Both the position numbers and the translations under genes were made by a program. A stretch of 64,000 nt of DNA, from assembly GCA_037349315.1 (NCBI GenBank), contig JBAIAC010000001.1:39742001-39806000 (forward strand), read 5' to 3'. Positions 44,306 to 55,812 of this stretch are shown one piece after another (position 1 is the first letter of the stretch; every line of letters starts with the position of its first letter). The DNA is from Chelydra serpentina (Eukaryota > Chordata > Testudines > Chelydridae). The notes under the pieces are model-generated. The model did no database searches. It had not been told where the DNA came from and saw only the letters and a list, made by a program, of their open reading frames with translations.

Positions 44306-45330
44306 TATTGCAAAATAGAGCCCTAATTATTTGTCTAGGTGAACTTCAGTGGGGTACAGGGGTCTGTCCACCTACAGACATCTCATTGCAGGATCATGCC
44401 CATAGTATTTTGCTTCTAAATTGCAACACATCCTTCCCCATCCTATTAAATGTAGTGAAAGTGGATAAATGTTAACTCGGGGGGGAGGGGGGCTTAAGCA
44501 TTTGCAAAAATATAGGGTTATTTGGCTATAGATCTGTTAGATCTTAGGCTTATAGTACTGAGGAAAAAGTAGATTAATTCCATTTTTTTTAATGGGATAG
44601 TATTGAAAAACTATACAGACAACAGGAGAAAAGACTAACAAGTAAATGAGAAATTGAAGAATTATGATTCACAAACCAGGATGATACAAATGCCCTCCAA
44701 TAAAAGGCTTGAGAGAAATACATTAAGATAATTTGTTTCTTGTTTAAGGAGCACCGAAATGAAGCACCGAAATGAAGCAACTGTTTCCAAATCCCCAGTT
44801 TTATTGTGGACTCCTTTTACCTGTGCTGGTCATATAAGGGTGAAATGTAATATTGCAACACTATAGAAAGATAACAGGTATGTTTTCACTTCCTATTGAA
44901 CAATAGCTTCTGATTATTACAGGTTGGAATCACTTGCAATGAATTACACACCACACCACATTCTCCCAGCTGTGAATGGAGATGCTTTCTTCAGGTGAAT
45001 AACTGCATAATTTACATCCACACTGTCAGCTTGACTCTTTTTTGTTGTCTTTTTATGAATAATGTTTCTTTAAGTGCACAGGGGGGAATCCAAACCAAGT
45101 GGCACAATCAAGTGTCACATTTCCTGAGTTGTTTCAGGAGGAAAACAATTTCAGAAAAAATTGAAATGTATCATTTCAGCATTTTCACAATGACATGTCA
45201 TTTAGAAACTTTTTTTGAAATTTCATTACAAAAAATTAAAAGGAGTAAAAAAAAGGTTGAAAATGAAACATTTCATTAGGGGTTGAATAAAACATTTTGT
45301 CTGACACAAAACATTTTTTTAACTTTTTCA
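44306..45330. other. Mostly unique, AT-rich repeat at the end
   Basis: There is a short G-rich patch near 44,479 and no gene. From about 45,140 the words 'AAAAAATTGAAATGTATCAT', 'TTTTTGAAATTTCATTAC' and 'ACACAAAACATTTTTTTAAC' look like the AT-rich hAT-like repeat class seen at 14,694 and 41,716, but the ends are not resolved. Confidence 0.35.
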
Positions 45331-45334
45331 ACTC

Positions 45335-45545
45335 CCCTGTGTCACAGTGTAACCCACACACCTTCTGGATATGGTGTTCTATCCCATCTAGTGGCACTGA
45401 GGCACTTAGAAAGAGAGATAAATGAGTCTGCTCTACAGCCTTAGGTAACAGCCAGTTGGCTTTTAGCTCATGTTGTAGAGTCTCATGTACTAAGCTCCAC
45501 AGGTCCCCAGTTCAATCCCGCCTGCTGACAACTAAGGTCTGTTGA
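45335..45545 (+). mobile_element. tRNA-related SINE-like composite
   Basis: An upstream block ('GTGTTCTATCCCATCTAGTG', 'GAGGCACTTAGAAAGAGAGA', 'GAGTCTGCTCTACAGCC') leads into a tRNA-like section. That section has an A-box-like 'TAGCTCATGTTG' (45464-45475) and a B-box-like 'AGTTCAATCCC' (45509-45519) about 33 bp further on. The spacing fits a polymerase III type 2 promoter. The tRNA-like part does not close an acceptor stem and has no discriminator/CCA context, so it is a SINE or SINE-like repeat rather than a tRNA gene. I recall the composite from turtles. Confidence 0.6.
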
Positions 45546-45647
45546 CATTACTACAGCACTGGCCCTTTAAGGCACCCAGCTTACCAGTGACAGGCTCCAT
45601 TGAAGGGAATGAGCCAATCCAGGTTCACCTGGGGATAGTTAACTGCC

Positions 45648-45890
45648 AAAGGGCATGTTTACACAGCAATAAAAGACCTATGGCACAGCCACAGGGCATG
45701 GATCAGCTGACTCGGTATTACTGAATTGCAGTGTAGACATTTGGGCTCAGGCTGGAGCCCAGGCTCTGAGACCACATGGGTCTCAGAGCCTGGGTGCCAG
45801 ACTGAGTCTGCATTTCTACACTATTTTAGCCCCACAGCCCAAGCCCTATGAGCCCAAGTAACTATAGCAGTGAATTGGTTTACACACAGA
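45648..45890. mobile_element. Palindromic DNA element, 'GGGCATGTTTACAC' type
   Basis: The left end 'AAAGGGCATGTTTACAC' and the inner 'CAGTGTAGACATTTGGGCTC' face 'GCATTTCTACACTATTTTAG' and 'GTGAATTGGTTTACACAC' on the right. The centre contains a perfect 16-bp hairpin: 'CCCAGGCTCTGAGACC' (45758-45773) pairs with 45779-45794 across a 5-base loop. The plan matches a non-autonomous element of turtles with long inverted repeats. The right terminus is worn, so the target duplication cannot be read. Confidence 0.65.
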
Positions 45891-46329
45891 GGAGCTTGAT
45901 TGATATAGTCCTTTCTAATAGAGCTGAGGAAACAGCAGTGAGTTTTATATGGATATAAACCATAGGAAATTGGGGAAATGTGCTTTGAGATCCAGAGCCG
46001 GACAGACTTTCAAGAATCAAGTAACAGCCAGCAAAAGCAAGACAAAACAAATAAAACAATTTTGATCCCAATTTCTGAAAAAGTTGCAAAATTGAATGCC
46101 TGGCTTGTATGTACATTTACTGTGTCTGTATGTGAAAACTGAGAAATCATTCATGTAAATAGTTAATGATGGTCATTTCCATGCATAATTGTGTGTGTGA
46201 ACATGATTATTTTGCATGCACAGTATATACATATGCACACATGTATAAGTATACAATTGCCCACCACACTGTTCAATACATTAGGCCCTTTGTATAGATG
46301 TAAAGAGAATATTAAAGCTTCAGATATAC

Positions 46330-46880
46330 AGTTCCAACAACTGTTTCAGCAGAGGCCTCCACAAGTTCCAGGAAGCTTTGGAGAAGGGTGCCATTTAGGG
46401 ACTTCCCCGTATGGAGGGGGTGGGGGTAGAACTGCACCCTTCCATAGAAAATTTGGGGAGGAATTGTGCCTCAGAGAGGAAAGATCTCTCCTGAGCAGCA
46501 TGGTACTCAGACAGACTGTGCACTGCATGATCTTTTAACATGGTGCAGCCAGCTTGCTGCAGTGTGGTTGATCCTCGCCCTATGCTGTGCGGACGGGGTA
46601 AGGCTCTACCTCCTCCCCAGTTCATATTAGCCTATTTGAGGTGTGCAGCCTTTCATCCCTGGCAGCCCAGTGAAGGAGCCCTCCTCCCAGTGCAGGGACT
46701 GCAATTGTGGCCGGCCCTTGCAAAGGATGCACAAGGAAAGGGGAGGCGCCTTGCATGCAGCCTTCCCACTCCTTTTACGCAGCCTTATGAGGGTAGACTG
46801 TTAATTCTATCAGGTGACTGCACACACTGGAGCTTATTTTACTCTGAAAAAAGATCTCTTTTTCTTAGGAAAATGAATGT
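46330..46880. repeat. Probable dispersed repeat, LTR-like, boundaries unclear
   Basis: Medium-GC sequence with 'TTCCAGGAAGCTTTGGAGAA', 'GAGGAATTGTGCCTCAGAGA', 'CATGGTGCAGCCAGCTTGCT' and 'GGGGTAAGGCTCTACCTCC'. I half-recognise this from turtle repeats. Frames of 115 and 131 residues cross it without domains. I cannot see clear TG...CA ends or inverted repeats. Confidence 0.3.
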
Positions 46881-47705
46881 TCTGTCACACACACAAAAAC
46901 AATCGTTGACACTTAGCAATCAGGTATTAATGTGATATTTCTGGCAAAATTGTCTGTTTTCATCAGTAGCAAATACCCACAGAAATGCACCTAAATGTTT
47001 ACTTATTGCATGTTCTGACTCTCTCTCTAAACATATAATTCTGGTTCTGATTATAATCAACGATATCTCTGCATAAGTCAGGGGGAACTGATGGTATTTC
47101 ATTATATGTTATTGTGGCTTTTCAGCATAGCTACTGGTGTCTATGTTCAGGAGCACAAGAAACATTTGCTGTGGCAGCTGTTTCTAACTTTGGTTATTGG
47201 TTCCTTTGATGGCACTGAGAAATCTTCTGTTATGCAGGTATATCTATCCATTTATCTTCATCATAGATTGATTGTGCAGCTGCTTCTTTAGACAAATGCC
47301 TTTCTTCACGTTCCCTTTGTCTCTCTCAATTGGTGATGGCTTCTTCTTTATAATATGGCCCATTAGCAGTCCTGTGTGGTCTTTGTTTCCTTGATCATGT
47401 GGTGTCTTGCTCTGCAATTGCACTAATTTATTTTAATTTTAAATACCTGCTGCTCCTTTTATGTCCTGTGGCTGCAGCAGTGTACAGCAGTAGTCAGATG
47501 CTGCTGGACATTCGCCTCTGGACCGGGCTGATGTTTGCACCGTGCGTTGGGTATTCCATCAGTATGTTACAGCTTTTCGGGGATTTTTGCCCTCACTCTC
47601 AACTGCTGTCCTGGATTGTGACATGGTGATGAGCTTCTGTGCTCTGATTCCTATACTTTACCAACCTGAGCAATCAAAGCACTTACGAATGATTGCATAT
47701 ACCAT
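46881..47705. other. No recognised feature
   Basis: No gene or repeat I can name. The frame at 47399-47629 is hydrophobic but has no known domain and no start or splice context. Confidence 0.35.
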
Positions 47706-47729
47706 TGTCAATCAAACCAACAATGCTAT

Positions 47730-48258
47730 GGCAGTTGGACCTAGTGGTCAGAGCAGGAGGTCAGATTCCAAGATGGGCCAGGAGGCAGACTGAGAATCAG
47801 GCACCAGGAGGCAGGCAGGGTTACTGGGAGGCCAGAGTGCTAGACAGGCCAGAGGGTGACTGGAGAGTAAGGATACAGGCAGAGTCAGGTTACCAGGAGA
47901 TTGGGGTCAGGCACCAGGTTACAGATGGCAATCAAATAGTGAAGTCAAGGACAAACCAGGGTCGGAAGTCAGAGTCTAGGGTCTGATTGTAAGCAGGTCT
48001 GGAGGAGAGACAGGCAGTAGTCTGTGTTCTTACTCAGGCAGTTCCCCTTCATGGCCTCCTGCTTTAAGTATTACTACCAGCCAATCAATGGACTGTGAGG
48101 GGCCACCACTCAGGACCTGCTGGGAGGTATTTCCTGCTGAGCCCAGCCTTGCAGGGTCCTCCTGTGGGTGCTTAGCCTAAGCATCCCATGGCAATGTGGA
48201 GGCATCAGTAGCCTAAATCCCTCATAGTTCCAGGCTCCAGCCCTGCAGGTTCTTACAG
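47730..48258. mobile_element. LTR-like block
   Basis: It starts near 'GGCAGTTGGACCTAGTGGTC', has many 'CAGGCAGGGTTA/GGCCAGAG' words, a 'GGGTCAGGCACCAGGTTACA' block, and closes with 'GCCCTGCAGGTTCTTACA'. I recall such blocks as LTRs in turtle DNA. The right edge ends in ACA but the left TG is not certain (a TGTC at 47706 is possible), and no target duplication is seen. Frames of 83-97 residues inside are low-complexity. Confidence 0.45.
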
Positions 48259-48878
48259 CTAAATTGCTTCTTGCAACACTCCATTTCTCAGCTGACAGTT
48301 ATGTCCTTGAGGGGATCGATCTCAGAGTAATAATCAAGTGCTATTAAATAGTCGTGTTTCTTTCCTGTTATAACTAGCCTTCATCCAAGATCAGGCTGGA
48401 AATCCAGGGGTACAAAACACATCCTTCACTTGGTTGTGTAAATATTCATTATAGAGTTCAAACTCACTCAGAAAAGGTTTGATTGCAGCCTGCAATATAC
48501 ATATCTAATCTCCTTTTTTACTGTACCTTTGTAAAATGAGGTACTGGCCTCACTTTTTGTGGTCACAAGTATCATTTATAAAATATGTGCCCGTATTTCT
48601 GCACATGCAAAATGAACTGGATGCAAAAGGTCGGGGGGGGGGGGGGAGGGGAACTTGCATCTCTAGCTATGTGATTTTCATTCACATTCACACATGCTAC
48701 AAGTTGTACCTTTTAAAAGGGTGTGCACCTGTCTGAGAATTTAATTCTCTATTTCTGTAAATGCTGCAGCACACATTGAAAACATTTAGAGTGGAAATTA
48801 AGGATTTAAGGAAGATGTCTTCTAATAGTCTTAAGTCTGACTTGATCATATCTTGTCCCTGAAGACTTAAGATCTCAC
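48259..48878. other. No recognised feature; one poly-G run
   Basis: Non-coding DNA with a G run of about 14 at 48,632-48,646. Nothing else recognised. Confidence 0.4.
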
Positions 48879-48886
48879 ATACAAAT

Positions 48887-49168
48887 CAGTGGTGTAGCTG
48901 GGGTGGGGGGGAGGGCAGGGGGAGCAGCCGCTCACCCTGTGAGCAGAAGTGGCGCCGCTTCTTTTTAAGCGTTGCTTCTTGCACTCACCCGGCAGCGCTC
49001 CGGGTCTTCGGCAGCATTTCAGCGGCGGGTACCACCGAAGACCCAGAACGAGTGAGGATCCGCCGCCGAAGTGCCGCCGAAGACCGGGAGCGCCGGCGGG
49101 TGAGTACAGGGGGAGGCGCCTTTTTATAGCGCCGCTCCCCCTGCGCTCCGGAGCTGGCTGCACTCCTG
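48887..49168. mobile_element. GC-rich hAT MITE (282 bp) with perfect 8-bp TSD
   Basis: The left end is 'CAGTGGTGTAGCTGG'; the right end, reversed, is 'CAGGAGTGCAGCCAGC', an imperfect terminal inverted repeat. The octamer atacaaat flanks both sides exactly (48879-48886 and 49169-49176), as expected for hAT. The inside is CpG-rich with repeated 'GGTCTTCGGCAGCA' and 'GCCGAAGACC' words in both orientations. Overlapping frames of 98-119 residues are by-products of GC content. The end motif CAG-GG-TAGC is close to that of the 14108-14667 element, so the two may share a source transposase. Confidence 0.9.
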
Positions 49169-49549
49169 ATACAAATACTATAACGAGGCATTATTTTACA
49201 AACTGTGCATATTTCTACTGGGCCAGTAGACACTTGATGCAAACGTTCCAGGCCATCATTCCTGTAGCAGAGTTGTGTCTTACTCTTTTGCATTGAGTTT
49301 TGATTCCCCCCTCCAAAAAAAAAGACCCTGTTGTTCCATGCCATATTAATGGGGGCTAGTTAACAAGTGCTTTCCTCTATATTATGGCTTTGACTTGATA
49401 TGTCTGCCACTCCTAGATGGTGCTCTCATCTGTTACCAGCCACACTGGGCAGGTATCTTATACAGTACCTCACAAATCCACAAAGCAACATGCTGTGTGA
49501 ACACTGTCTGGTTTTGGCAGTGCAATCAGCTTGAAACAGTACCACAAAT

Positions 49550-49640
49550 TCACAGAAGTCATAGAGAGAAAAGACCTGTTAGGTCATTTAGTCCATTTTG
49601 CTATCCCTTCAAATGGCATTTATTAGAGATTGTGAAGACT
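49550..49640 (-). repeat. Probable CR1-like 3' end scrap, minus strand
   Basis: 'CACAGAAGTCATAGAGAGAA', then 'GACCTGTTAGGTCATTTAGT' and 'CCATTTTGCTATCCC'. Reversed it resembles the 'GACTAGATGACCT...AGGTCCCTT' CR1 terminus. Short and diverged. Confidence 0.45.
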
Positions 49641-50029
49641 AGTTTTAAGTGTCCTAAGCAATGGGTTTTAACAGCTTCCCTTGGGAGACTACTCTGTAGC
49701 CTAATAGAGCTCACACTCTTCTTACATTTTCCATTTTAATTTCACCCCACCGCTCCTGACTATAAAGCCTTTTAGTATCTTTGTTCATTCTGCTTCCCTG
49801 GGGAGTTATTGATTGTTTCGGTGTTTTAACACAGACTTATGCCTGAGTATTATCTGTAGCTGATATTTATTTATAGGTGAGGGACATTTCTCATCATTCA
49901 GAACCATCAAGCTGTGCACATTGTAGCCTATGTAACAGAGTGAACTTATCACTGTTGCCCACATTCTTCCTTCCCCCTCTTCCCTTCTATTGCATATCAA
50001 ACTCATTTGTATCTTGTCTTAAGTTAAAC

Positions 50030-50300
50030 TGCAAACTCCTCAGGGCAGGGAAAGTGATTCTCCATTATTGGGAATCTTCAAATCAAGATTTGGTTGCATT
50101 TCTAAGAACTATGTGCTAGTTCATTCACAAGTTACTGCGGGGTTCGAGGCAGAAATCACTGGATGAAGTTTTATAGCCCATGTTATAAAGGATGTTAGAC
50201 TAGATGATCATAATTGTCCCTTTGAGTCTTAATATCTAATGTATATAGCACCTAACAGAATGGGGCTGATTGGGCAGTATTGTAGTATTAATGTATAATA
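50030..50300 (+). repeat. CR1-like 3' end inside a LINE-tail repeat
   Basis: 50070-50240 reads as a CR1-type 3' terminus: 'TTGGTTGCATTTCTAAGAAC', 'GTTCATTCACAAGTTACTGC', 'GGATGTTAGACTAGATGATC' and 'ATAATTGTCCCTTTGAG'. On both sides lie parts of the other tail repeat: 'CTGCAAACTCCTCAGGGCAG' before, and 'ATAGCACCTAACAGAATGGG' plus an A/T tail after. This suggests one old repeat interrupted by the other. Confidence 0.6.
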
Positions 50301-51734
50301 ATGGAATTAACAAATAAATAATGAAATAACCTTCATTTTAGTCAGGCATTCCATAAGAACGTGATCCTGTTATTGCAGATAACCTTCTAGAACAATTACT
50401 ATTCCAAATTACATGCTACGCCACTAACATCTCCCCCAAGTAGAGTCCAGAAAACTTTTCTGTGTGCAGTTTTATTTATCAAAAGCCATCTTGAAACAGA
50501 AAAGACAATTGCTAGTTTGAGAATAAAAAGATGTCTTTGATAGACTTCAGTTAAAAACTATAGTACTAATACTAAGTCAGCACTGATACGTATCTGCAGC
50601 TTGCCAGGCTTTCTAATAACCATCATTAAATTCCTGTTCCAGTTGGCTTTATGACTTACTCCATCACAACTTATAGCATGACGTTGTTTGGTTTTGCCTT
50701 GAGTGATGCTGATCCTTTAAATTTTAGTGTGAACACCATCAGCCATGTGGAGGTCAGCTCCAAAAGACACTTACCCAGTAGGGCACAAGTCCAGGAAATA
50801 AAAGCCTGTAGTAGTCAGCCATATTCTTTTGTTTTTTTCCAAATGTCAGACATGTGAATACATTGTGCAATTTAACCAGTTCAGTATGAGCTATTTTATA
50901 GATTGCTTCTTCCACATTTACTGTAATTAGACCCACTTCCACAGATGAGAGGAATGGCTTCTACATCCTTTCCCTTACTTGAAAGAATACACATTTCTCC
51001 TCAACCTTGCCTACAGCTCTGTGTGCATTGGCTTTTGAGGACTTTAAATAAAAGTATCATCATATAATTTTAATCTGACTTGGAGATGCTATAAATCCAG
51101 ATTTCTATGCAGGATTCTTTTGCACTAATCTTGGTAGATGATTTGGTTGCATATAGAACCTCAGTTCATTTGGCTTGTCACTGTCATGTTTAGTTTTATG
51201 AACCAGTTTTCCTGTGGTTTTCACTAACCAACATGATATATCAATCACACTGTGGGGTCATCAGGTGAACTATCATCTTGATCTTCACCTTTATTTACCT
51301 ATTTTTGCTGCTTTTTCTAGGGACAGGTTTTTCAAGATGTGTGCACTTCCTATGCTTTCTACAGACCTGTCTATATGCTAGTTTCTTCTGACTTTCTAGC
51401 ATGCTTGCTACTGCAATAACGTTAAACAAGTCATCAGGCAGGACTGCCTCTCTTTTTAAATGCTTTTTCTTTTTTGTTCCTTTTTTGGGGTGGAGAGGGT
51501 TACGAATTTTACTCTGTCTTGCACAAATTTATTTCTGTAATTCCACTGATTTTTCCAGATGAAATTTTGCATGTTGAAAATCTAGTTTGGATGCCTAACA
51601 TTCTAGTCTTGGTACCCTTATCTTTGAGAATGATGACAAGAAGCTACAGTGATAGTTTATTGATGATTAGGTCAAGGGCTAGTAACTGTTCATTGGTTCT
51701 ACAAGCTTACTATGGTGTGATACGTGTCATGTTC
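50301..51734. other. No recognised feature
   Basis: Unique AT-rich sequence with short domain-less frames. Confidence 0.4.
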
Positions 51735-51742
51735 CTCTAGAG

Positions 51743-52032
51743 CAGTGATACTCAGACTTCAGTGGTTCAGGAGCCTAATTAGTGACAGCACTATCCAAAA
51801 GAGTCACAGTAGTGTCAATTTCATGGTTTCATTTACTATATATAATTTTCACACAGCAAAATGACTGACCAAGTATTATTTTATCAAATACAATTGGCTA
51901 ATAACATAGTAAAAGCATCTGGATTGGTTAATAATTAAATCACACGGTGTTTTAATATCATGCGCTGCAAAGAGCCACAGGAGACACATTGCAGCCACTT
52001 GCAGCTCTTGAGTCTCAGTTTGAGTACCACAG
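51743..52032. mobile_element. hAT MITE (290 bp) with 8-bp TSD
   Basis: The left end is 'CAGTGATACTCAGACT'; the right end, reversed, is 'CTGTGGTACTCAAACT', pairing over most positions. Flanking octamers ctctagag (51735-51742) and ttctagag (52033-52040) match at 7 of 8. Inside the right half are 'GAGCCACAGGAGACACATTG' and 'GCAGCCACTTGCAGCTC', known from a turtle 'TACTCAGACT' element. AT-rich core, no frame. Confidence 0.8.
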
Positions 52033-52040
52033 TTCTAGAG

Positions 52041-55000
52041 TATTGTCCTCTGAGAAAATTCTCCACCCACATGATCAAAGCGGTCAACACTTTTTCAAAA
52101 GTGCAGAGATCAGGCAGCTAGAAAATATTAATGAAACAAGAGGGATACTGAAGATCCTGAGGTGACTTTGTGGTCATCTCTCTAGTTATTCTGAATCCAA
52201 ACCTGTCCATATAGGATTGTGGCAAACACTGTATATGCCTACATGGTTCTTGCCACAGAGAGCTTACAAGCCAAGTATGTGACAAGAGACATTTGGTAGA
52301 TGTATCAAACAGATGAGGGTGTGGGGAGGGAGGACGCACAATGTAACAGTGAGATGATTATGATTAGCTTAAGAAACAGAAGTCAGAGCTGACTAGCAAT
52401 TGTTCTGTCTTCACTGTTTTCTGAAATAGTGATCAAGGGGTTCTGTCTTTCATCAAACACACAAGGCCAGAGTCTGCTATGCTTATTCCTGTTGAGCAGT
52501 ATCTTACTCTGCAATTAGTCCTAACTGAAGTCAAAGGGACTATATGAAGAGTAAATATATTTCAACAGAGTAAGGGTGGACCAGAGTATAGGTTGATTGG
52601 GCATTATTTCTTGTGTGCCTCAAAGGTGTGTACCATCCCGACTTTGAGATCCTTTTTACAGCTCAGTTGCAATTTTCTATTCTTCCCACTGTAGCAATAA
52701 TAGTAATTCATGTTTTCTAAAATCCCATTAAGAGCTGGGTTTCCTTTGCTCTCCTTGGAGGATGGGACTGGAATGTTGTTGTCAGGCCTTTCACCACTTC
52801 CCACCCTTGCTTTTTTACCACTAGACCAGGCTTTCTTTGCTTTCCCTGAATATTCAGGACTGAAGCTAATTAAATAGTACATGTTGTTTTTTGTGGTTTG
52901 GGGTCTTAAAATAGCAACAAACTTTAATCAGCCCAATATGCTAACACAACAAACTTTGTGATCTACATACATGCATTAAAATGTCTGGTGGGTAAATCCC
53001 ACAATTCACAAAACATCTAATGGTCTCTAGGCAGCCCCCACACACTTGAGGAGAGTATGTAATTTTGTAAACAATCACTGTTGCCATCGTACAGACTCTC
53101 CAAAATCATAATCTCATCAAGCCTCCATTAACTTTCCAAGTAATTTTGAAGGAGCGATATCTTATATTATTTACCTATAACAATTTTTGTCCATGTTCTC
53201 ATCACATTAAAGAATACCAGTTAGATTATACTTAATTATGAAGAGCTGCCTGATTGGGTATTGTTTCTTTGAATGAACTGACAGCAGTGGGGGAAAGTCA
53301 ATTTGCCAGCTTGTTGCTGAGAGTGGAGATATCAAGATGTGAACCGTTGGAAGAGCGTTTCCTGATTATGGACTGATCAGGGGCTAAAATGCTGCGAATG
53401 TTACTGTGTGCTTAAGAGGCTGGGACAAGTAAGAGCTGCTGTTAAACTGAATCCAGAGGTCTGTGGTGAATTATACTTTGAAACTGAAGACCTAAAAATG
53501 TGCAATATGCCTCAGTTACAAACTTTCTGACAGATGTTGACGTACTAAAACATTAAAACAAAATGGAAACTTTGCTTCAAGAGCAAATGAACAATTACTA
53601 TATTTTTAGCTTCATTGTGGGGTGAGATCAAGTAAACCCTATTCAACATTGCCTGGGATGCATAACAACCTAAAGAAGAAATATAACTCAGAGTTATCTT
53701 TTCTTCATGATTAAATTAAGGGCCTTTAAGGCATTGCTTTTGTAATCAGATAACTGTCCAAGTCCCTAGTTTAGAGACAGTTTTCCTCGTCTTTCATTAA
53801 ATTCCCCCCCCCCCCCTACAGTTCTGGTTGGGAAGAGGAGCACCAGAAGATGAGTTGGGTGGAACCTATGCAGTGACACCTGCCTGAGTCTGCCAACAGC
53901 CTGAAATAATACCTGAACTACCCCTTTCATTGTAACTCTATCTGAAGGAAGGTAAATGGCATATGTGTGGGTCCTATGTTTGGTTTAGCTTAGGGTCCCA
54001 AATTGCCTTTGGCCTTGTGTGCATCCATTCGTACCTGATCTATAAATGCTACATATTCTGCCAAAAATGTGTGACCATCCAAGACATATAGACCAAAGGC
54101 CACAGCGACAAGCTGTGCAGGTGGCCAGCCTAGCACAAGCCCTGATTCTGCAAGGCCCATTGAAATAAAAGGTGTAAGCAAGTGTTTAAGTCCTTTACTG
54201 GAATGGGGCCATAGTCAAAATATAGGACAACCTGCTGCATAGATTCTAAACATAAAAGAAAAAAATGGCATGCTAAGGATACATAAAGCAGGTAAATGAG
54301 AAACTCCCATCACACTATATGCAAGGGGCAACATCTTTCTCTGGCACTGCTGCTATCCATGTCCCGGGTGGGTGTGAGCACTTACCAAATTTCAGAGTTC
54401 CACTAGGAAAGGGAAAATTGCTCCCCGCTTTGGGACTAAATAGAGCTTATTACTTGAAAGAGCAAAAGATGATAATACCATGAAAATTAAACACCCATTT
54501 CTTTTACAGAATGTAATAGGTATGTATTAAAAACATAGCTGCCATTAAAATTATTCTTCAGCACTGAAAATATTCATTCCAATTAAATGTTGATTACAGG
54601 GTATATTCCATCCTCATTACGTTCATATTTGAAAGAGTATTTACATCAAAACATAATAATGTTAGACTCGTTCCTTAGGATATAAGATACTGTAAATAAT
54701 TTCCTAAATTAAAACCTCTAAGAAATCATTACCGATTTTGTAACTGCAAGTTTAATAGGCAATATGAATTCATGTGTTGTAGAAGTGCATATTTTTATGC
54801 AAATTGGGTATTCCAGATAAGCTGTCTTTCATTTCTTAGTTTTTATTTGTATTTGCATTTTAGCCAGCTTAATAAAACCTTTTAAAAACTAAACTGCAGA
54901 GGTTTGACCAGTAATACATTTTGTTGTTTAACCAGATTAAATGGAGTTCCTAAAGTGGGATCATTTTCTTGTAACTGAAAGATGCTATAATCAATTCCAT

Positions 55001-55470
55001 TATACTAAAACTGCATCTGAACCAAAAGTGCACTTCTTTTTAGAGGCTGAAAAATAACAAACCAATTAGCGATATTGATATTGGTCTTGGGTGTTCACTG
55101 TCTACGGGGAGTGAGATGGTTGCATAGGTCAGCCCCTGATTGTGGCTCTAGCTATGGAGGGCAAGGGGTGGTGAAGAGAAGGGATTGCTGTCCAATACAC
55201 CTACTGTATGTGTGGAGTGTTGTGAACGTGTGATATCTCCTGATATCAGTGGAACGACTCTCCACCCCGGGACCTTTTTCATACCAATGATTACAAAAGA
55301 GGAAGTTTCATGTGGTTTTCTGTTTGGCACAGCCCAGCCATGCCTCCGCTGCTGCTACCAGTGTTATTCCATCTACATTGCAATTTATACTCGCACTAGC
55401 TCGATGTATACACAAGCCAGGGAAGCAGTAGTGTAGACATAGTCTTAGAAATACTAGGCACATGGTTCTA
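52041..55470. other. Mostly unique AT-rich DNA with small MITE scraps
   Basis: No gene seen. 52,450-52,580 ('AAGGCCAGAGTCTGCTATGC' facing 'GTAAGGGTGGACCAGAG') and 54,125-54,215 ('CCTGATTCTGCAAGGCCCAT' and 'GTGTTTAAGTCC') are worn palindromic MITEs. A C15-like run lies at 53,803-53,817, before 'TACAG', without an exon. Confidence 0.45.
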
Positions 55471-55479
55471 GGAGCCTGA

Positions 55480-55560
55480 TCCAAAGCCCATTGAAGTCAA
55501 TGGAGAGATTGCCACTGACTCCCAGGGCTTTTGAACCAGGCCCTATGGCAGGAGTTGCAG
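55480..55560. repeat. Palindromic MITE, 'GATCCAAAGCCCATTGAAGT' type
   Basis: 'GCCTGATCCAAAGCCCATTG' with 'AAGTCAATGG' on the left, and 'CAGGGCTTTTGAACCAGGCC' on the right. It is closely related to the hairpin at 37926-37983. Confidence 0.65.
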
Positions 55561-55654
55561 AGAAATTTCATATACCAATAGTTGAAAGAGTGTGGGACCG
55601 GGCAGAGAAGACACCATTGCTAAAAGAGCAGATGAGCTTTGAAGATAGAAAAAA

Positions 55655-55812
55655 GCACTAGGAGCCCAATTCTCATTTACACAAAGGCTCTTTTATAGTG
55701 CTCTGGTGGCATAAAAGGACCTTAACATTTGTGTAAATTATACTTCTGCTCACTTTCAGGTGCTGTTACACTGCCTGAGTGGTGTAAAGGGGTCTTTGTA
55801 TACACAAGAATG
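55655..55812. repeat. MITE-like repeat, 'CCCAATTCTCATTTACAC' type
   Basis: Left 'GGAGCCCAATTCTCATTTAC' and 'GTGGCATAAAAGGACCTTAA', right 'GTTACACTGCCTGAGTGGTG' and 'TAAAGGGGTCTTTG'. It resembles a dispersed sauropsid repeat; the related fragment is at 43350-43446. Confidence 0.45.

Noticed and set aside
45455..45530. Candidate tRNA gene
   Set aside because: A- and B-box-like words are present, but the acceptor stem does not close and the surroundings match a SINE-like repeat.
47399..47629. Hydrophobic 76-residue frame as a possible membrane protein exon
   Set aside because: Leu/Ile-rich frames arise often from T-rich DNA; no splice sites or family match support it.
53803..53822. Poly-C tract followed by TACAG as a splice acceptor
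   Set aside because: No open frame with a domain follows. A homopolymer run next to CAG is common by chance.
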